This document shows positions 48,745 through 60,800 of a stretch of 64,000 nt of DNA, one piece after another (positions within the stretch are counted from its first letter, which is position 1; each line of letters starts with the position of its first letter). The position numbers and the translations under genes were made by a program. The DNA comes from Proteromonas lacertae (lineage: Eukaryota; Sar; Bigyra; Opalinata; Proteromonadidae). The stretch lies in the NCBI GenBank assembly GCA_002245135.1, contig NGBS01001160.1, positions 62,001 to 126,000 on the forward strand, written 5' to 3'. The notes below the pieces were generated by a model that worked only from the letters and a program-made list of their open reading frames with translations, had not been told where the DNA came from and made no database searches.

Positions 48745-50180
48745 TTAGGGTTTAATTAACACAGAATGGTAATTCTTTTTACCAATTCTCAAAATAATGT
48801 GTTTGTTAAATAAAATATCTTTATCTGACATTTTGTAGGTTGGAGAATCAACTTTTTTTGCATTAATATACAATCCACCACCTTTCACAAACTTTTTAGC
48901 TTCATTTTTAGATGCAAACTGATTAGCTTTAACCAATACTTCTGTAATAGGTTTATCAATAATCAAATCTGATGATAAACTTATATTTGGAATATTCTTA
49001 ACAACTTCATTTACTTCATCTTCTTTTAAATTATCTAACTTTTTATTACCAAACAATATATCACTTACCAACTTTGCTTTATTAACTCCATCACTTCCTC
49101 TTATATCTTTGGTTATAATATCAGCTAGTACAGTTTGAGCATAATGATTTTCAACATTATAATTATGTTTCATCATTATATCTCTTATTTCAGTTTTTGA
49201 TAATTCAGTCAAATAATAAAATAAAGTTTCAACATCACTATCTTGTTGCTGTTTTAAATATTGGTAAAATTGATACTATTTATTAATAAATAAAATAAAT
49301 AAATAATCAAAGTTTATAATTATACATTTGTTGTTTTATTTGGATTTAACCATATCGCATTTCCCGCAGTTTTTCCTAATTTCTGACCATTTTGAGTTGT
49401 TATTAACGGTATACATATACCATTTACAGTATCTGATGATAATTTTTTCACTAATCCAATTCCAGCAGTTATATTTCCCCATTGATCACTTCCACCAACT
49501 TGCAATACACAATTCTCATGAGTATGTAAGTGATAGTAATCGTAAGCTTGAAATAATTGGTATGAAAACTCTAAATAACTTATACCATTAGCAGAATGAA
49601 TTCTATCAGCAACGGATGATCGTGTAAGCATTGAACCTAATCTTACTTGACTGCCTACTTGACGCATAAAATCTAATAATGATTTATCTCCTAACCAATC
49701 TTTATTATTTAATATTAATGGTTTAGGTGATAAATCAAAGTCAATTATCTTCTTTAAGTCACTTTCAATACCAATTACATTTTTGTCAATTATTTCTTCA
49801 GATATTAAGTTTCTATCAACAGATTTCCCTGATGGATCACCTATTTGAGCAGTAAAACCACCAATCTAATTGAAAATATAATAAAATTAGATAATTTATA
49901 CTAAAAATATTGGTTTTATCCCTACTCTTTGAAAATATTTCATACATTTAATACCTAAATAATGTCCTAAATGTAATCCGTCAGATGTTGGATCAATACC
50001 AATATAAGCTGATGTTTTGGGTGACATGGTGTCTATTATTTTTGAAAAAGCATCAGAAGATTCATAGGTTGTTCTTTTTATCAGATTTCTTGAATATAAA
50101 AAAGCTAGTGGGTTCATTTTTGGCTTGGCTTGGATTGCATTTGTTTTTATCCCAAAATAAAACATTACAGTTACATACAT
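48745..50180 (-). CDS. YARS2: organelle-type (bacterial-like) tyrosyl-tRNA synthetase
   Basis: Three exons (introns 49276-49325 and 49866-49901), 449 aa. Class I signature D-G-L-H-L-G-H (residues 67-73), V-G-G-S-D-Q-W-G-N-I-T-A-G, K-L-G-K-T at 255-259 in the KMSKS position, and a C-terminal S4-like RNA-binding domain (A-S-K-N-E-A-K-K-F-V-K-G-G-G-L-Y-I-N). This is the bacterial/mitochondrial type, not the cytosolic eukaryotic type. The N terminus (about 35 residues, Lys/Arg/Ser with no acid before the core) can serve as a mitochondrial presequence. Charges tRNA-Tyr. Confidence 0.92.
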
Positions 50181-50215
50181 TCACTAAATATAAAATAAAA
50201 AAATAAAACCTACTA

Positions 50216-51532
50216 CTATTTCTTCTTATTTAAGTCTTTATAAGCTACACTACTAACTTCTTGTATTATATTTAAATATGAGTCTATATTGGATTGGTTT
50301 AACTTAACTGTATTTAGTTTCTGATACTATAAGAAAATAATCAATTATTTATATAAATTATACAGTTTTCAATTTCTTCCAACTTTCAGAATTCATACAA
50401 TTTCCAGTTTTATCAACTTCAGGATTTATAACACGTTCATTAGTAAGAGGATCTTTTATATTCGGCATAATTATTACATTTTCACTACCACACATTTTTT
50501 TCAACAATTTTTTAACTTTATTATCAGTTGGTTTTAAAAGAATGTAATTTTTAATATTATTCTTCATATGAGAAAATTTCAATCCTTTTCCATCATTATA
50601 ATAACAACTATCTATTATATCATTACTCATAATCAATTTTCTATAATAATTACTACATTGATAACCAACTCTTCCTTGAATATTCTTCGAAAATAATCCC
50701 CAGTTATAATTCACACCTAAACTCAATATATTCTTATAAAAAAGTAGTATTTCACCAATATCCCATTCTCCTGTCCTTTGTGCTTCATTTGGTTCATTAA
50801 ATCTATAATAATATGCGTTTGGATTTTTATCTTTGTTCTTATAGGCTTTTAATCTTGCATCAGACCATCCTGCTTTTACTAATGATTCATCTAATACATT
50901 ATTATTATTACTACTATCATGTTCATCTTTTTTGGTAGTTTTCTTTTTCTTATTGTCTTTAGATTGTTCTAATACTGACATTGCATCATTTAATAATAAT
51001 TTTCCTTTACGTTTGGCAGTTTGCTTTTCTTCTGGTTTTTCAGTTTTTAGTTTTTTGGATGGTTGTGTTGTTTCTTCTTTTTTTTGAAGTGATTTTTGGT
51101 TTCTACCTCTTTTTTTAGGACTATCAGTTAGTTCTTTATGTGTATCAATATCAGATGTAATACTAGATGCATTAAATGAATGGATCTCTAAAACTGGATT
51201 TAATGTGGATGAAGAATTGGTTTTATGTTTATTGGATGATTTTACTTCATTTGATCCTTCATATACTTTCTTCCTTCTCTTATACTCACTTACTTTTCTA
51301 CATTTTGTAACTATAGGTACATTTACTTCATTGGGCTATATATAAATGAAAATTTTTATCTATACAGATGCTCTCGCCATCTCTTCTAAGAATTCTAACT
51401 TCTGATTTTCTAGATATTGAATCTGCTTTTGTAAAAGAAACTAATCAGAATTATTACAGAGATACATACCTTTTGAGTTTGACTCAACCCAGGAAAATCA
51501 AAATAGTCCATTTCTTCATGATTATTAAGCAT
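50216..51532 (-). CDS. SANT/Myb-like nuclear protein with GRVGYQCSNYYR motif
   Basis: Four exons (introns 50327-50363, 51336-51365 and 51441-51469), 406 aa, stop TAG. A short coiled-coil start and a long Lys/Ser-rich basic linker (nuclear-localisation-like K-K-R-G-R) precede a compact domain: Y-Y-Y-R-F-N-E-P, G-E-W-D-I-G-E-I-L-L-F-Y, W-G-L-F-S and G-R-V-G-Y-Q-C-S-N-Y-Y-R. I recognise this as a SANT/Myb-like block found in several protists. A D-P-L-T-N-E-R-V-I-N-P stretch near residue 350 resembles a remnant of an SP-RING or U-box but lacks zinc ligands. Probably chromatin- or DNA-associated; function unknown. The first intron has two in-frame acceptors (TTAG, AAAG). Confidence 0.72.
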
Positions 51533-51548
51533 TTTTTTATTTTCTATT

Positions 51549-51566
51549 TCAAGCCTATTTCAAGCT
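51549..51566. promoter_or_regulatory. double TCAAGC(C/T) motif upstream of SANT-like gene
   Basis: TCAAGCC at 51549-51555 and TCAAGCT at 51560-51566, just before the ATG at 51532 (minus strand). Confidence 0.4.
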
Positions 51567-51693
51567 ATTAGATTTTGTTTTATTTTTTACGTTATTATGT
51601 TCAATACGCATTAACATCATATATTCAAACATTATTTCCATTTTTGTCAATTAGTAATATGAAACAACACGAATATCAAAAGGTTTATTCAAA

Positions 51694-52813
51694 TTAGTAT
51701 TTTTTATCCATCATATGTTTAACAGCTTCAATAACATTCTCAACTTGAGGTATACACAATCTTTCCAAATTTTCAGCGTATGGAGTAGGACAATCTGCAC
51801 CAGTTAACCTATACACAGGAGAATCTAAATAATCAAAAGCTTTAGATTCCATAATCAATCCACATATTTCAGAGCCAATTCCTGACTGTGGCCATGAATC
51901 TTCCACTGTTATTAAGTGATTAGTTTTCATTACACTTTTAAATATTGTTTCTTTATCTAAAGGTCTTAAGGATCTTAAATTAATCACTTCTGCATTTATA
52001 TTATCTTTTTCTTTCAATATTTTTGCTGCTTCTAACGTTGTATCTAATGCTCTAGAATGTGAAACCAATGTAATATCATCTCCTTCCATTTCTATCTTTG
52101 CTTTGCCAATTGGAATAATAAAATCCTTATCCAAAGCTTCTTCACTTATTTCAAATGTTTTACCATATAATAATTCACTTTCTAATACAACAACAGGATT
52201 ATTATCTCTAATTGCACTTTTCATTAATCCACGATAATCTTCAGCTGAATATGGTGAAACAACTTTTAATCCAGGAATACTGCTATATAATGGAGAAAAA
52301 TCTTGAGTATGTTGAGCAGCTACACCAACAGCAAAACCATTTGGTCCCCTAAAAACAATAGGAACTTTAATATTTCCACCTGTCATATAATGAGTTTTAG
52401 CACATGTATTAATAATATGATCAATTGCTTGTAATGAGAAATTCATTGTCATATATTCAACAACAGGATGTAAACCATGAAATGCTGCACCTGCTGCCAT
52501 TCCTGTAAAACCATATTCAGAGATTGGAGTGTCTATGATTCTTTTATTACCATATTTATCTAATAATCCTTTGGTTATTTTGTATGGACCATTATATTTA
52601 CCTATTTCTTCACCAATTAGTACAACCTTGGTGTTATGTTCTAATTCTTCATCTAATGCTTTGTTTAATGCTTCTCTTACTGTAATCTATGAATATGAAA
52701 AAAGGATTATGTTAATTCAATACTTTCTTCATTGTTGATGTTGAAGAATTACGTGTATAACATCTAAATACATTACAAGATCGATTTATAATTGAACTGT
52801 TGAATTTCATCAT
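51694..52813 (-). CDS. PDHB: pyruvate dehydrogenase E1 subunit beta, mitochondrial
   Basis: Two exons (intron 52687-52723), 360 aa. Exon 1 is a mitochondrial presequence rich in Asn/Ser/Arg without acids ([12 protein letters not shown]). Mature blocks: [57 protein letters not shown] and [16 protein letters not shown] and A-A-Q-H-x-Q distinguish PDH from branched-chain E1-beta. Together with MIC60 this argues for an aerobic mitochondrion. The alpha subunit is not in the window. Confidence 0.94.
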
Positions 52814-53158
52814 CTTCTAATAGGTAATTAAGCGAAGATCAGAAGTTATTCTTAAGAATTCTAATACTCGCACACCACCTTTAGTATAAAAAATATATGT
52901 TCATTGATATTGTTGAGTGATATTTTTATGATTGTGGATATCTTAAAAAGTAATAATTATAAAATTATAATTTCTCTTGTAATATGTTATTATCCTATAA
53001 TATTTTCATCACATAAATACCAATAATATAAATTTATAAAACTGGTTAGATTTTTAATTGTAGAGAAAAAAGAGTTTTTAAATACTTGGGGTATTTGAAA
53101 AAAACATCATCTAAATTTTTGGTGGCCGATTTTTGAAGCATTTTGTAATTAAGTCGAA
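52814..53158. other. intergenic region between PDHB and RPL19
   Basis: 345 bp carrying the two divergent promoters. AT-rich with a denser patch at 52824-52880 and no TCAAGCYT motif. No open frame, tRNA-like arms or repeats seen. Confidence 0.4.
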
Positions 53159-53741
53159 ATGGTTTCTTTAAGATTACAAAAGAGGTATATTTTTTGCTCA
53201 ATCTAATGGTAATAGACTTGCTGCATCAGTTTTAAAGTGCGGTAAAAGAAAAATATGGATGGACCCTAATGAAGTCAGTGAAATTGAATTAGCCAACTCC
53301 AGACATAGTGTAAGAAAACTTATTAAGGATGGATTTATTTTCAGAAAGCCAGAAGTAGTACACTCACGTGCACGTGTTATTAAGAGAAATCTTGCTAAAG
53401 GTAAAGGTAGACACACTGGTTTCGGTAAAAGACATGGTACCTCAAATGCCCGTATGCCAGAAAAGGTATTATGGATGAGAAGAATCAGAGTATTGAGAAG
53501 ATTATTAAGAAAATACAGAGAAGCCGGTAAAATCGACAAACACTTATATCATACACTCTACTTATTATCCAAGGGTAACAGATTCAAGACAAAGAGAGTT
53601 TTAATCGAAACTATTCACAAAATGAAGGCTGAACAAACCGCACAAAAGACTATTATTGAAGAAGCCTTAGCCCGTAAAGCTAAAGCACAAGGAAAGAAGG
53701 TATATTTATTTATATTTATTATATTTTTCAAATAGGAATAA
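53159..53741 (+). CDS. RPL19: ribosomal protein eL19
   Basis: Three exons (introns 53185-53215 and 53700-53735), 171 aa. [18 protein letters not shown] across the first intron, then [32 protein letters not shown], and Y-H-x-L-Y-L-L-S-K-G-N. The last exon encodes only Glu and stop. Slightly shorter than animal eL19 (about 196 aa) because the Lys/Arg-rich C-terminal extension is trimmed. C-ending codons are frequent, unlike the neighbours, fitting a highly expressed gene. Confidence 0.96.
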
Positions 53742-53986
53742 GCTAATTCATAATAATAAAAGTCCACCAAAATTATTGTATTATTTTGTTGGGATTTAGT
53801 TGAAATAAAACAACAGAATTATAAACGTTCAGATTATCATCAATCTGTTTGAATTTGTCACATTCATTCATTATCTAATTGATTTAACATCTGTTGCATA
53901 TTAGAATATTCATTAATCGCTTTGTTCAATCTTGGAATTTTTACACTGTTTTTTGAATTTTTTAATTTTTTATCGTTTGATTACAT

Positions 53987-54878
53987 ATGCCAGTGAATTT
54001 ACAAGACGCTTCTGAGTCCACTAGTGTTCCAAACAGTAGCACAGGAAGGTTGATGTATTATATTAACTGTATAGACGGTCTAATTGGCTTATCTAATGAA
54101 GTACCAGAAATTAAACCTTTTACTGAATATAAAAAGAATCCTAAACTTTCATTAGGTTCTAAAAAAGCATTATTGGTGTTAGTTATTTTATTAAATCCTG
54201 ATAATTTAGAAGGCAAGTGTATATTGGAAAAAGAAGATATGTGTGGAGATAGAAACAATGTATTTATAAATATCAACGATATTCAACCAGGATTAATCAA
54301 AACAAGGTGATGTTATATATCAAGGAATAAGAGTCAGAACAAAAACAGTTATGGTTTATCGTAAAATTTGGATAATTAAGAACTACATTGAACCAGCTAC
54401 TAGTTTAATTGAAGAAATAGACGAAGAATTGAAAAGATTAGATGAAGCAGAAAGAAAAAGGCAAGAAGAAATAGCAAAACAGGAAGAACTGAAATTAAGA
54501 ATTCAAAAAGAGGAAGAAGAAAAAGTTGAGAATGAAAGGATCAAAAGAATAATGGAAATGAATAGACAAAAATATTGGATGGAACAGTCAAGAAGAATAC
54601 AAGAAGAAAACATGAGACGTGATTGTTATTTTAGACAACAACAACAAATAGAATATCAAAGCCGTCTAAAACAACAAAATGAGAACGAACTGAAAAGACA
54701 AGCATTGATGAGTAGCATAGCAGAATTAGAAGCAAAACAACAGAGATCAAATGATGAAGCAGAAAGAAGAAGAATTATTGAAGAAATTAGAAGACAAAGA
54801 TTTACTCTAGAACATATGAATGATCCCCCTACACCTCCACCAGAACCTGATGATAAGAGTTGTTGTTCTATTTTTTAG
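53987..54878 (+). CDS. coiled-coil protein with CaaX box; candidate +1 shift
   Basis: The first 108 codons form a globular, mixed alpha/beta region (R-L-M-Y-Y-I-N-C-I-D-G-L, L-V-L-V-I-L-L-N-P) ending at TGA 54308-54310. Skipping that T continues as D-V-I-Y-Q-G-I-R-V-R-T-K, then a long charged coiled coil (E-R-K-R-Q-E-E-I-A-K-Q), and ends K-S-C-C-S-I-F, a CaaX-type prenylation signal, stop TAG; 296 aa in total. The alternative is a 31-nt intron 54307-54337 (GTGATG...GTCAG). The N-terminal region is vaguely like a PDZ/GRASP module, which would suit a membrane-tethered Golgi or membrane protein, but I do not claim it. Confidence 0.65.
54308..54310 (+). other. candidate +1 frameshift at TGA
   Basis: Context ACA AGG TGA TGT; skipping T gives GAT GTT ATA TAT CAA and a frame open for 560 bases. 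Without the shift the CaaX coiled-coil half would have no start of its own before an internal ATG at 54351. Confidence 0.4.
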
Positions 54879-55030
54879 TTATTTATATTTTTAGATAAAC
54901 TGTAAAAAGTACAGTATTAAATTTTATATGGTAATGTTTGATAGTATTGTTTATGAATCTAATGGACATAAATAATGTACAGAATTTTATATATTAGAGT
55001 GTAAAAATATTGTATTATTGTCAAACTATT

Positions 55031-55038
55031 TCAAGCTT
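55031..55038. promoter_or_regulatory. TCAAGCTT motif upstream of pseudophosphatase
   Basis: Exact copy of the recurrent motif 32 bp before the ATG. Confidence 0.5.
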
Positions 55039-55069
55039 TTTGTTTTAAATTAAGTGAACTTTTTATATA

Positions 55070-55747
55070 ATGAACACACAGAGCAATTATTCTCATGAAA
55101 CACCTTTTCCAATACCATTTAATGAAATTGAAAATCATAAAGGTCCAACGAAAGAATCATTTTGGATTGTAAAGGATAAAGTGCTATGCGGTCCATATCC
55201 AGGTGCAATAGATGATAAAGTGCATATTGCATATCTTGGTACCCTCCTTACGAAAGGATGTTCCACATTTGTGTGTTTATGTAAAGAAATTAATCCAATG
55301 AATAGCGATAATACACATGAAAATGGTCTTAGACCATATTATGATATTGCTAAAAAAATATATGAAGATCGACACTTTTGGGAAGGTGAGAAATATCATA
55401 AACCAGTCAAACTTGATGTGTTATATTTTCCTATGGAAAGTTATGCAAAATATAAAAGTAATGATGATTTATATGATTTTTGTTTAAAATTAGTAAAGAG
55501 AGTGAAAGATAACGACTGTTTATATATTCATAGTATTGATGGTAATAATAGGGCAGTTTTTATATCAACAATTGTGCTAATGCTCCTAAATAACTATGAT
55601 GCAGTTAATTCAATCGAAGTTGTTAAGGATTTTTATTCACAAAGATCTGAACGAAAGAAGGGAGGAGATTTACTCACTAACGAACAAATCGAACAAATAA
55701 AAGCTATACGTTCAGTGCATGACAAATCAAATAAAAGAAATAGATAG
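55070..55747 (+). CDS. protein-tyrosine-phosphatase-like protein with inactivated catalytic Cys
   Basis: Intronless, 225 aa, stop TAG. The fold resembles dual-specificity/PTP-like phosphatases: an N-terminal W-I-V-K-D-K-V-L-C-G-P-Y-P-G block, T-F-V-C-L-C-K-E-I-N, an L-Y-F-P-M-E strand and a signature loop. That loop reads I-H-S-I-D-G-N-N-R where an active enzyme has H-C-x5-R, so the nucleophilic Cys is Ser while His, Gly and Arg are kept. It most likely binds phosphorylated ligands without hydrolysing them. No signal peptide or membrane helix. Family by pattern; substrate unknown. Confidence 0.75.
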   Translation: MNTQSNYSHETPFPIPFNEIENHKGPTKESFWIVKDKVLCGPYPGAIDDKVHIAYLGTLLTKGCSTFVCLCKEINPMNSDNTHENGLRPYYDIAKKIYEDRHFWEGEKYHKPVKLDVLYFPMESYAKYKSNDDLYDFCLKLVKRVKDNDCLYIHSIDGNNRAVFISTIVLMLLNNYDAVNSIEVVKDFYSQRSERKKGGDLLTNEQIEQIKAIRSVHDKSNKRNR

Positions 55748-55919
55748 AATTGATATATACGTGGATATTATATTTGTAATATTTAATAACAATAAAAAAA
55801 ATGATAATTAACAGTCAAATAATAATAATAATAATAATAATGTTTATAATTTTTAATAACTATATATTTTTTTATTTTTTTTTGTTAATTTACACAATAG
55901 TCATAATACTTTCTTTTTT
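55748..55919. repeat. AT-rich convergent intergenic region with (AAT)n
   Basis: A short (AAT)n run near 55820-55842 and T-rich tracts near 55867-55921 lie between two convergent gene ends; probably 3' processing sequence. Confidence 0.4.
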
Positions 55920-57697
55920 TTACACAATACTTTCGTGTAGTGATAATATATAATCTTGTAAAACAGTTATTATTTGTTCAGTAATCAATCTATCTTTTGC
56001 TAATACAATCCATTCTTTTGCACCAACACCAGCAGTAGAAGATAATTCTTCTAATTCACCAACAGCTTTTTCAATACATCCTCTAAATATATATAATTAA
56101 TATATATATATATATATATATACTCATTTAGATAATTTTCTGATCTTTTCAATATAGCTAATGTTGTTTTACCTCTTTGTACTTCTAATGATCTTGTTTT
56201 TGGTTTTATTAATAGTTTTGAAGTTATTCTTCCCAACAATTCACCACCAAAGCCACTATTAGGTGGAATATATTGTAATGTGAGACAGACATTCTTCAAG
56301 TCATTGAAATCGTGATATAATTGAGATTTCGTTGGTATTCCTATTTCAATCACTGATGATGGTAAGTGAGATAACAATTGAATAATATATGGATCTTTAC
56401 TTCCCAATTTCTTCTATATTGAATATATATATATATATTATACCACTCTTTCTAATTCATTTTTATATGATTTATTATATAATAAGCAATTAGACAAGTC
56501 ACTAACAGCTGATGATAGATTAGTTATATCAAAACAAATGGATTGGTCTTTCACTTGTTGTGATAGTATTTTATATGATACAATAATATCTCTTTCCAAG
56601 TTCTTATATTCTTCAATATCTTCCTTACACTTCTCCTGGTGTTCGTTATATTTCTTATTTTCCATTGCATTTATTGTTATTCTCCATTCTTCAATTAAGT
56701 CTTTTTCTAATTGGTATTTTTGATGTAAATATTGTTCTTGAGAGTCAGTTCCTAAGAAATTGAATGTTTTATAAACTTTCTTTCTTTCATTGGATAGTAT
56801 TAAATCAGCTTCAGCTTTATACTATATGAAAATTATAAATAAAAAAATATGTCAAAATACTTTTGCAGAAATATGATTGGTTGTTTCATTCAATAAATTA
56901 GTTTTCATTGTATTAAATTCTTCTTCATTTTCTGCAATTACTTTATTAGTTTCAGCGATTAATCTGTTTAAATATTGATCTGAAAATTCAACCAATCTTA
57001 ATGCTTGAACTTTTGTTGAATTTTGGAGTTGATAAACTAATGACTTTGCAAATTCCTTTAGTTCACTTCTACTCATACTTCTAATCCTTTGTTTAAAATC
57101 AGATATTACTGAATCAGATACTAAATTAGCAATTGCTTCATTCGACATTGCCTATTGATTTATAATACATAACAATTATACTAATCCATTAGCCATCATT
57201 TCTTTATATTGTTCCAATGCATCTTTTTGGTTTAATTCTATTGGTTGAGGATTAAGTAATTCTTGTGTTTTTGAAGCTAACTCCTTTTGTTGTCGTTTTT
57301 TAGCTTCTTCTTCTTTTGGATCTACAACTTGTTTCTTTTTATTTTCCTTTGTTTTTTGCTGCTCTTCAACACATTCTTCAATATAGTTAAATTTCTTTTC
57401 TGCAACATGAGGATATAAGTAATATTTATTTTTCATATAATCAGGATGAGTTCTATGCAATAATTGTCTCACATCCTCCCAAGTGTAGTGATCAGCTACC
57501 ATCATGCCTGCAACTGTTCCAACTCCAACAACACCAAACATTAAGGCTTTTATTGTTCTTGGCACTCGTCTTGGCTTCACTGTTGCTGTATTCTGATGTA
57601 CAGCATTTGAGACATATCTTATCTAGTATAAATAGAGAATAATGATCATATAATAAGGTTGTGATTTATATACCAATTTTGCACCTTTACGATACAT
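55920..57697 (-). CDS. MIC60: MICOS subunit Mic60 (mitofilin)
   Basis: Six exons; introns 56083-56123, 56414-56443, 56822-56860, 57152-57181 and 57623-57673; 528 aa. Basic presequence (M-Y-R-K-G-A-K-L-I-R), inner-membrane helix with G-x-x-G packing (A-L-M-F-G-V-V-G-V-G-T-V-A-G-M-M-V-A), a long coiled coil, and the C-terminal mitofilin domain: F-G-G-E-L-L-G-R-I-T-S-K-L-L-I-K-P, then G-C-I-E-K-A-V-G-E-L-E and K-E-W-I-V-L-A-K-D-R-L. Mic60 shapes crista junctions, so the cell has cristate mitochondria. Four exon joins fall inside the conserved C-terminal half and all preserve frame. Confidence 0.88.
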
Positions 57698-57727
57698 CAA
57701 AAAACCAAAATCAAAATTTGAACCAAT

Positions 57728-57735
57728 CAAGCCTA
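57728..57735. promoter_or_regulatory. TCAAGCCT motif upstream of MIC60
   Basis: Copy of the motif preceded by ACCAA, 31 bp before the MIC60 ATG. Confidence 0.4.
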
Positions 57736-57862
57736 AATGATTGTTTGAAAATTTATGTCCTTACATAGTATAATTGTGAATATGATATATCTTTCACAAA
57801 AACATTTTAAAATAATATTTAATTTGCTATATATGAATAATAAAAGTGATTTACTTGATAAT

Positions 57863-60800
57863 CTATTCAAGAGTAAAATAAATTGTTCTTGATTTACTGA
57901 CCAAATAGTCTTTACATTCTTTGGAGAGGATTTTAGTATCTACACAAAATATAAATGAATATTAATATACCATGAATATATAATTTCTTCAATTTTTGGA
58001 AAGATTTTAAAGTATCAGCTAAATTATACACTCCTTTTTCTGATATATCATTGTCTATAGAATGATAAATATAAATAAGACGAATAAAATACAACTAACA
58101 TCAAGTTCAGTTATTCTTTTAATTCCATTTACTCCTTCACATACTTGCATTTAAACCATCATCTCCAAAATGATTGGCTATTACAAATTACAATAAAACG
58201 AATATGTATATATATATATATATACATGAAACATCAAGAGTGCATAAACGAATCAATGGAGTCATTCCTTCAACTAATGAAGCAACACCTGAATCACCAA
58301 GTTGATTATCAAACAATATCAAATCAACTAAACTTGTCAAATGTTGAAATTCAGAAACTATAGATTCTATTCCATTGCCTGTTATTTTATTTTTACCCAA
58401 GTTCAACTCTTTTAGTTTACCACAGTATTGAAAACCCTGACCAATACATTGGATACAAATATCATCAATGTAATTATTCTTTAAAGTCAATTTCTGTAAC
58501 TTCAAGAAACACTTCAGTTTCTTAGATAAATAAGAATAATCAGTATCAGTCATTAAGTTATCAGATAAATCTAATTCAACAATATTCTGTAATGTATCAA
58601 ATGAATCACAGATTTTGATGAATGGTTCATCTTTTAAATTGTTTCTTTCCAAAGACAAAGATTTCAATTGAGGAATCCATTTGAAGAATTCAAGTATAAA
58701 ATCCAATTCTGATTATAATTCCTTTATCATTGAAATCTAATGAGAATAACTTGATAGCATGGAATATCTTATATTCAATAGAGTTAGTTTGTAACTTTAT
58801 CTTCTTCTTTATATCTTTACCTTTTTCATTAAAGAAACACAAATAAATAGCCATTATCAAATAGAAATGGTTTGGATTAGGATCTTCTTTACATACTGCA
58901 GATAATTCTGTTGTTAATATAGCTATTTCATAATAATTACTATAAAAATAAAATACTTTTATTCTCTGCAATTCCATTAAGAATATTAATATCATTAATT
59001 GGAATACCTGCATCAATTCTTGACTTTACTGCAAATGCTGTAACATCTACATATTTATTTAAAAAGACATTATATTAAATACTTTTAGGATTAAGTGATG
59101 GTAAACTAGCATGCTTTGATCCTTTACCTCCTGGTGATGCAACTGCTTGTTGTTGTTGGTCAGATTCATGAAGACTTTCAACAGTTGTACCTAATTCTTT
59201 AGCTGCTCTCTCATATGGATCTTTCAATGCAGCCATTATTGAAGCTGAATTCAATTTCATACTCTGAGCTTTACCTCTTCTACCGTCTTTCTTAATAGCT
59301 GCGATAGCTGGATTTTTCTTTGGAAATGCTGGTGGAGTATCAACAGTGTCTTTAGCAGAACTTACTACTTTTGAATTAGCTCTTTTTCTTGCTGGCGATT
59401 CTACTTCTTCTTTCTGTAATGATGATAATGATGATGTTCTTCCTCTAACTCCAGTTGGTAATTTCATTGACTGATGTTTCTTTGGTGTCTTTTTAATTGG
59501 ACTTTCATCATGAGATGCTGGTGATCTGTCGTTATCTTCACTCTTTGGCAAAGGCATTCTTTCTCTTTCTTTGTTTAATTCACTCAAATTGATTTTCTTT
59601 ATATCACTAAACGCATCTACTTTTGTAGAAGGTGAAGCAGTATCTTCGTTTGATCTATTACTAACACATTCAGGATTTGAATATTTGGCAATCATTTCTT
59701 CCAATGATAATTCTTCTTCTACATATACTTCTTTTTCCTTTTCCTTTTCTTTTTCTTTTGAACCACTTTTATTACTTTCACTATCACTGTCATTTGTACT
59801 ATCATTGGAATTAGATTTTGATATTTCACTACTCTTTAATGGGAAATGAACATCATCTACTCCATTTTCTTCTTCTTCTTCTTCTACTACTACTACTACT
59901 ACTTTTGTTGGTGTCTTTGGTGATGACTGGTTTGACTTATCAACAACTGGAGCTGATGGTATAAATGCATCTTTGTTTGATGATGATTCAACTTTGTCAA
60001 ATGGAATCATTGAATCAGCAACATCAACACTAGCTAATTCAGGATGATTTATTATCTCTATATAATATAATACAAATATATTATACGATCGACTTCATTA
60101 ACAACATCATCAATTGTCAATCTTGTTTGAGGCATAAACTGCAATAACTTTGATATTAAAGATCTCCACTTTGCATCTTGGATATTACTCAATGAGTATC
60201 GACAGTTTACAATGTTATTAAATAACATGAATAGATTATCAGCATGAAATGGTGATTTATCGGTTAGAAGATAATAAATAATACATCCTAAACTCCAAAT
60301 ATCTGAAGATTTCTGATATTCACAACCTTTTATTACCTCTGGACTGTAGTATTCATAATCTTCGTTTGGTCTCATGATGTCTTTCGCATCTAATGAATAT
60401 AGGCAATAATCTGAGAGTAAATAATGATATTCGTTGGTAATTAACACATTTGATGGCTTTAAATTGGTATGTGAAGTATCTAAATTGTTGTGTAAATCTA
60501 CTAAGCCTTGTACTATCTCGTTAATTGGATCGTTTGCTCCGAATTGAGCGAAATACTCTGTTGGTTTTATAATACCCAAAGATGTGTTGGGATAATAATC
60601 CATGGTGAAATACATAATCTGATAAGTAGTATCGTATATCACCTGGCTTTTCACAAATTTTTGATTGGTTCCCAGTATTATATAGTTCAGTTTCTGTGGT
60701 ATTAAAAAATAGTATTATACAATTTTTTCTAGAACATCACTTGATGGGTCTGATACAACATGCACTTTTAAAACTTTGTCAGTTTCTTCATCATCAAACC

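Noticed and set aside
58941-58957. 17-nt intron GTATTTTATTTTTATAG
   Set aside because: Perfect ends, but splicing leads to an immediate stop and it is shorter than any supported intron (23 nt).
58980-59046. 64-nt intron GTAAAG...TTGCAG in pseudokinase B
   Set aside because: Restores phase but removes plausible coding sequence (I-P-I-N-D-I-N-I-L-N-G) and has atypical length.
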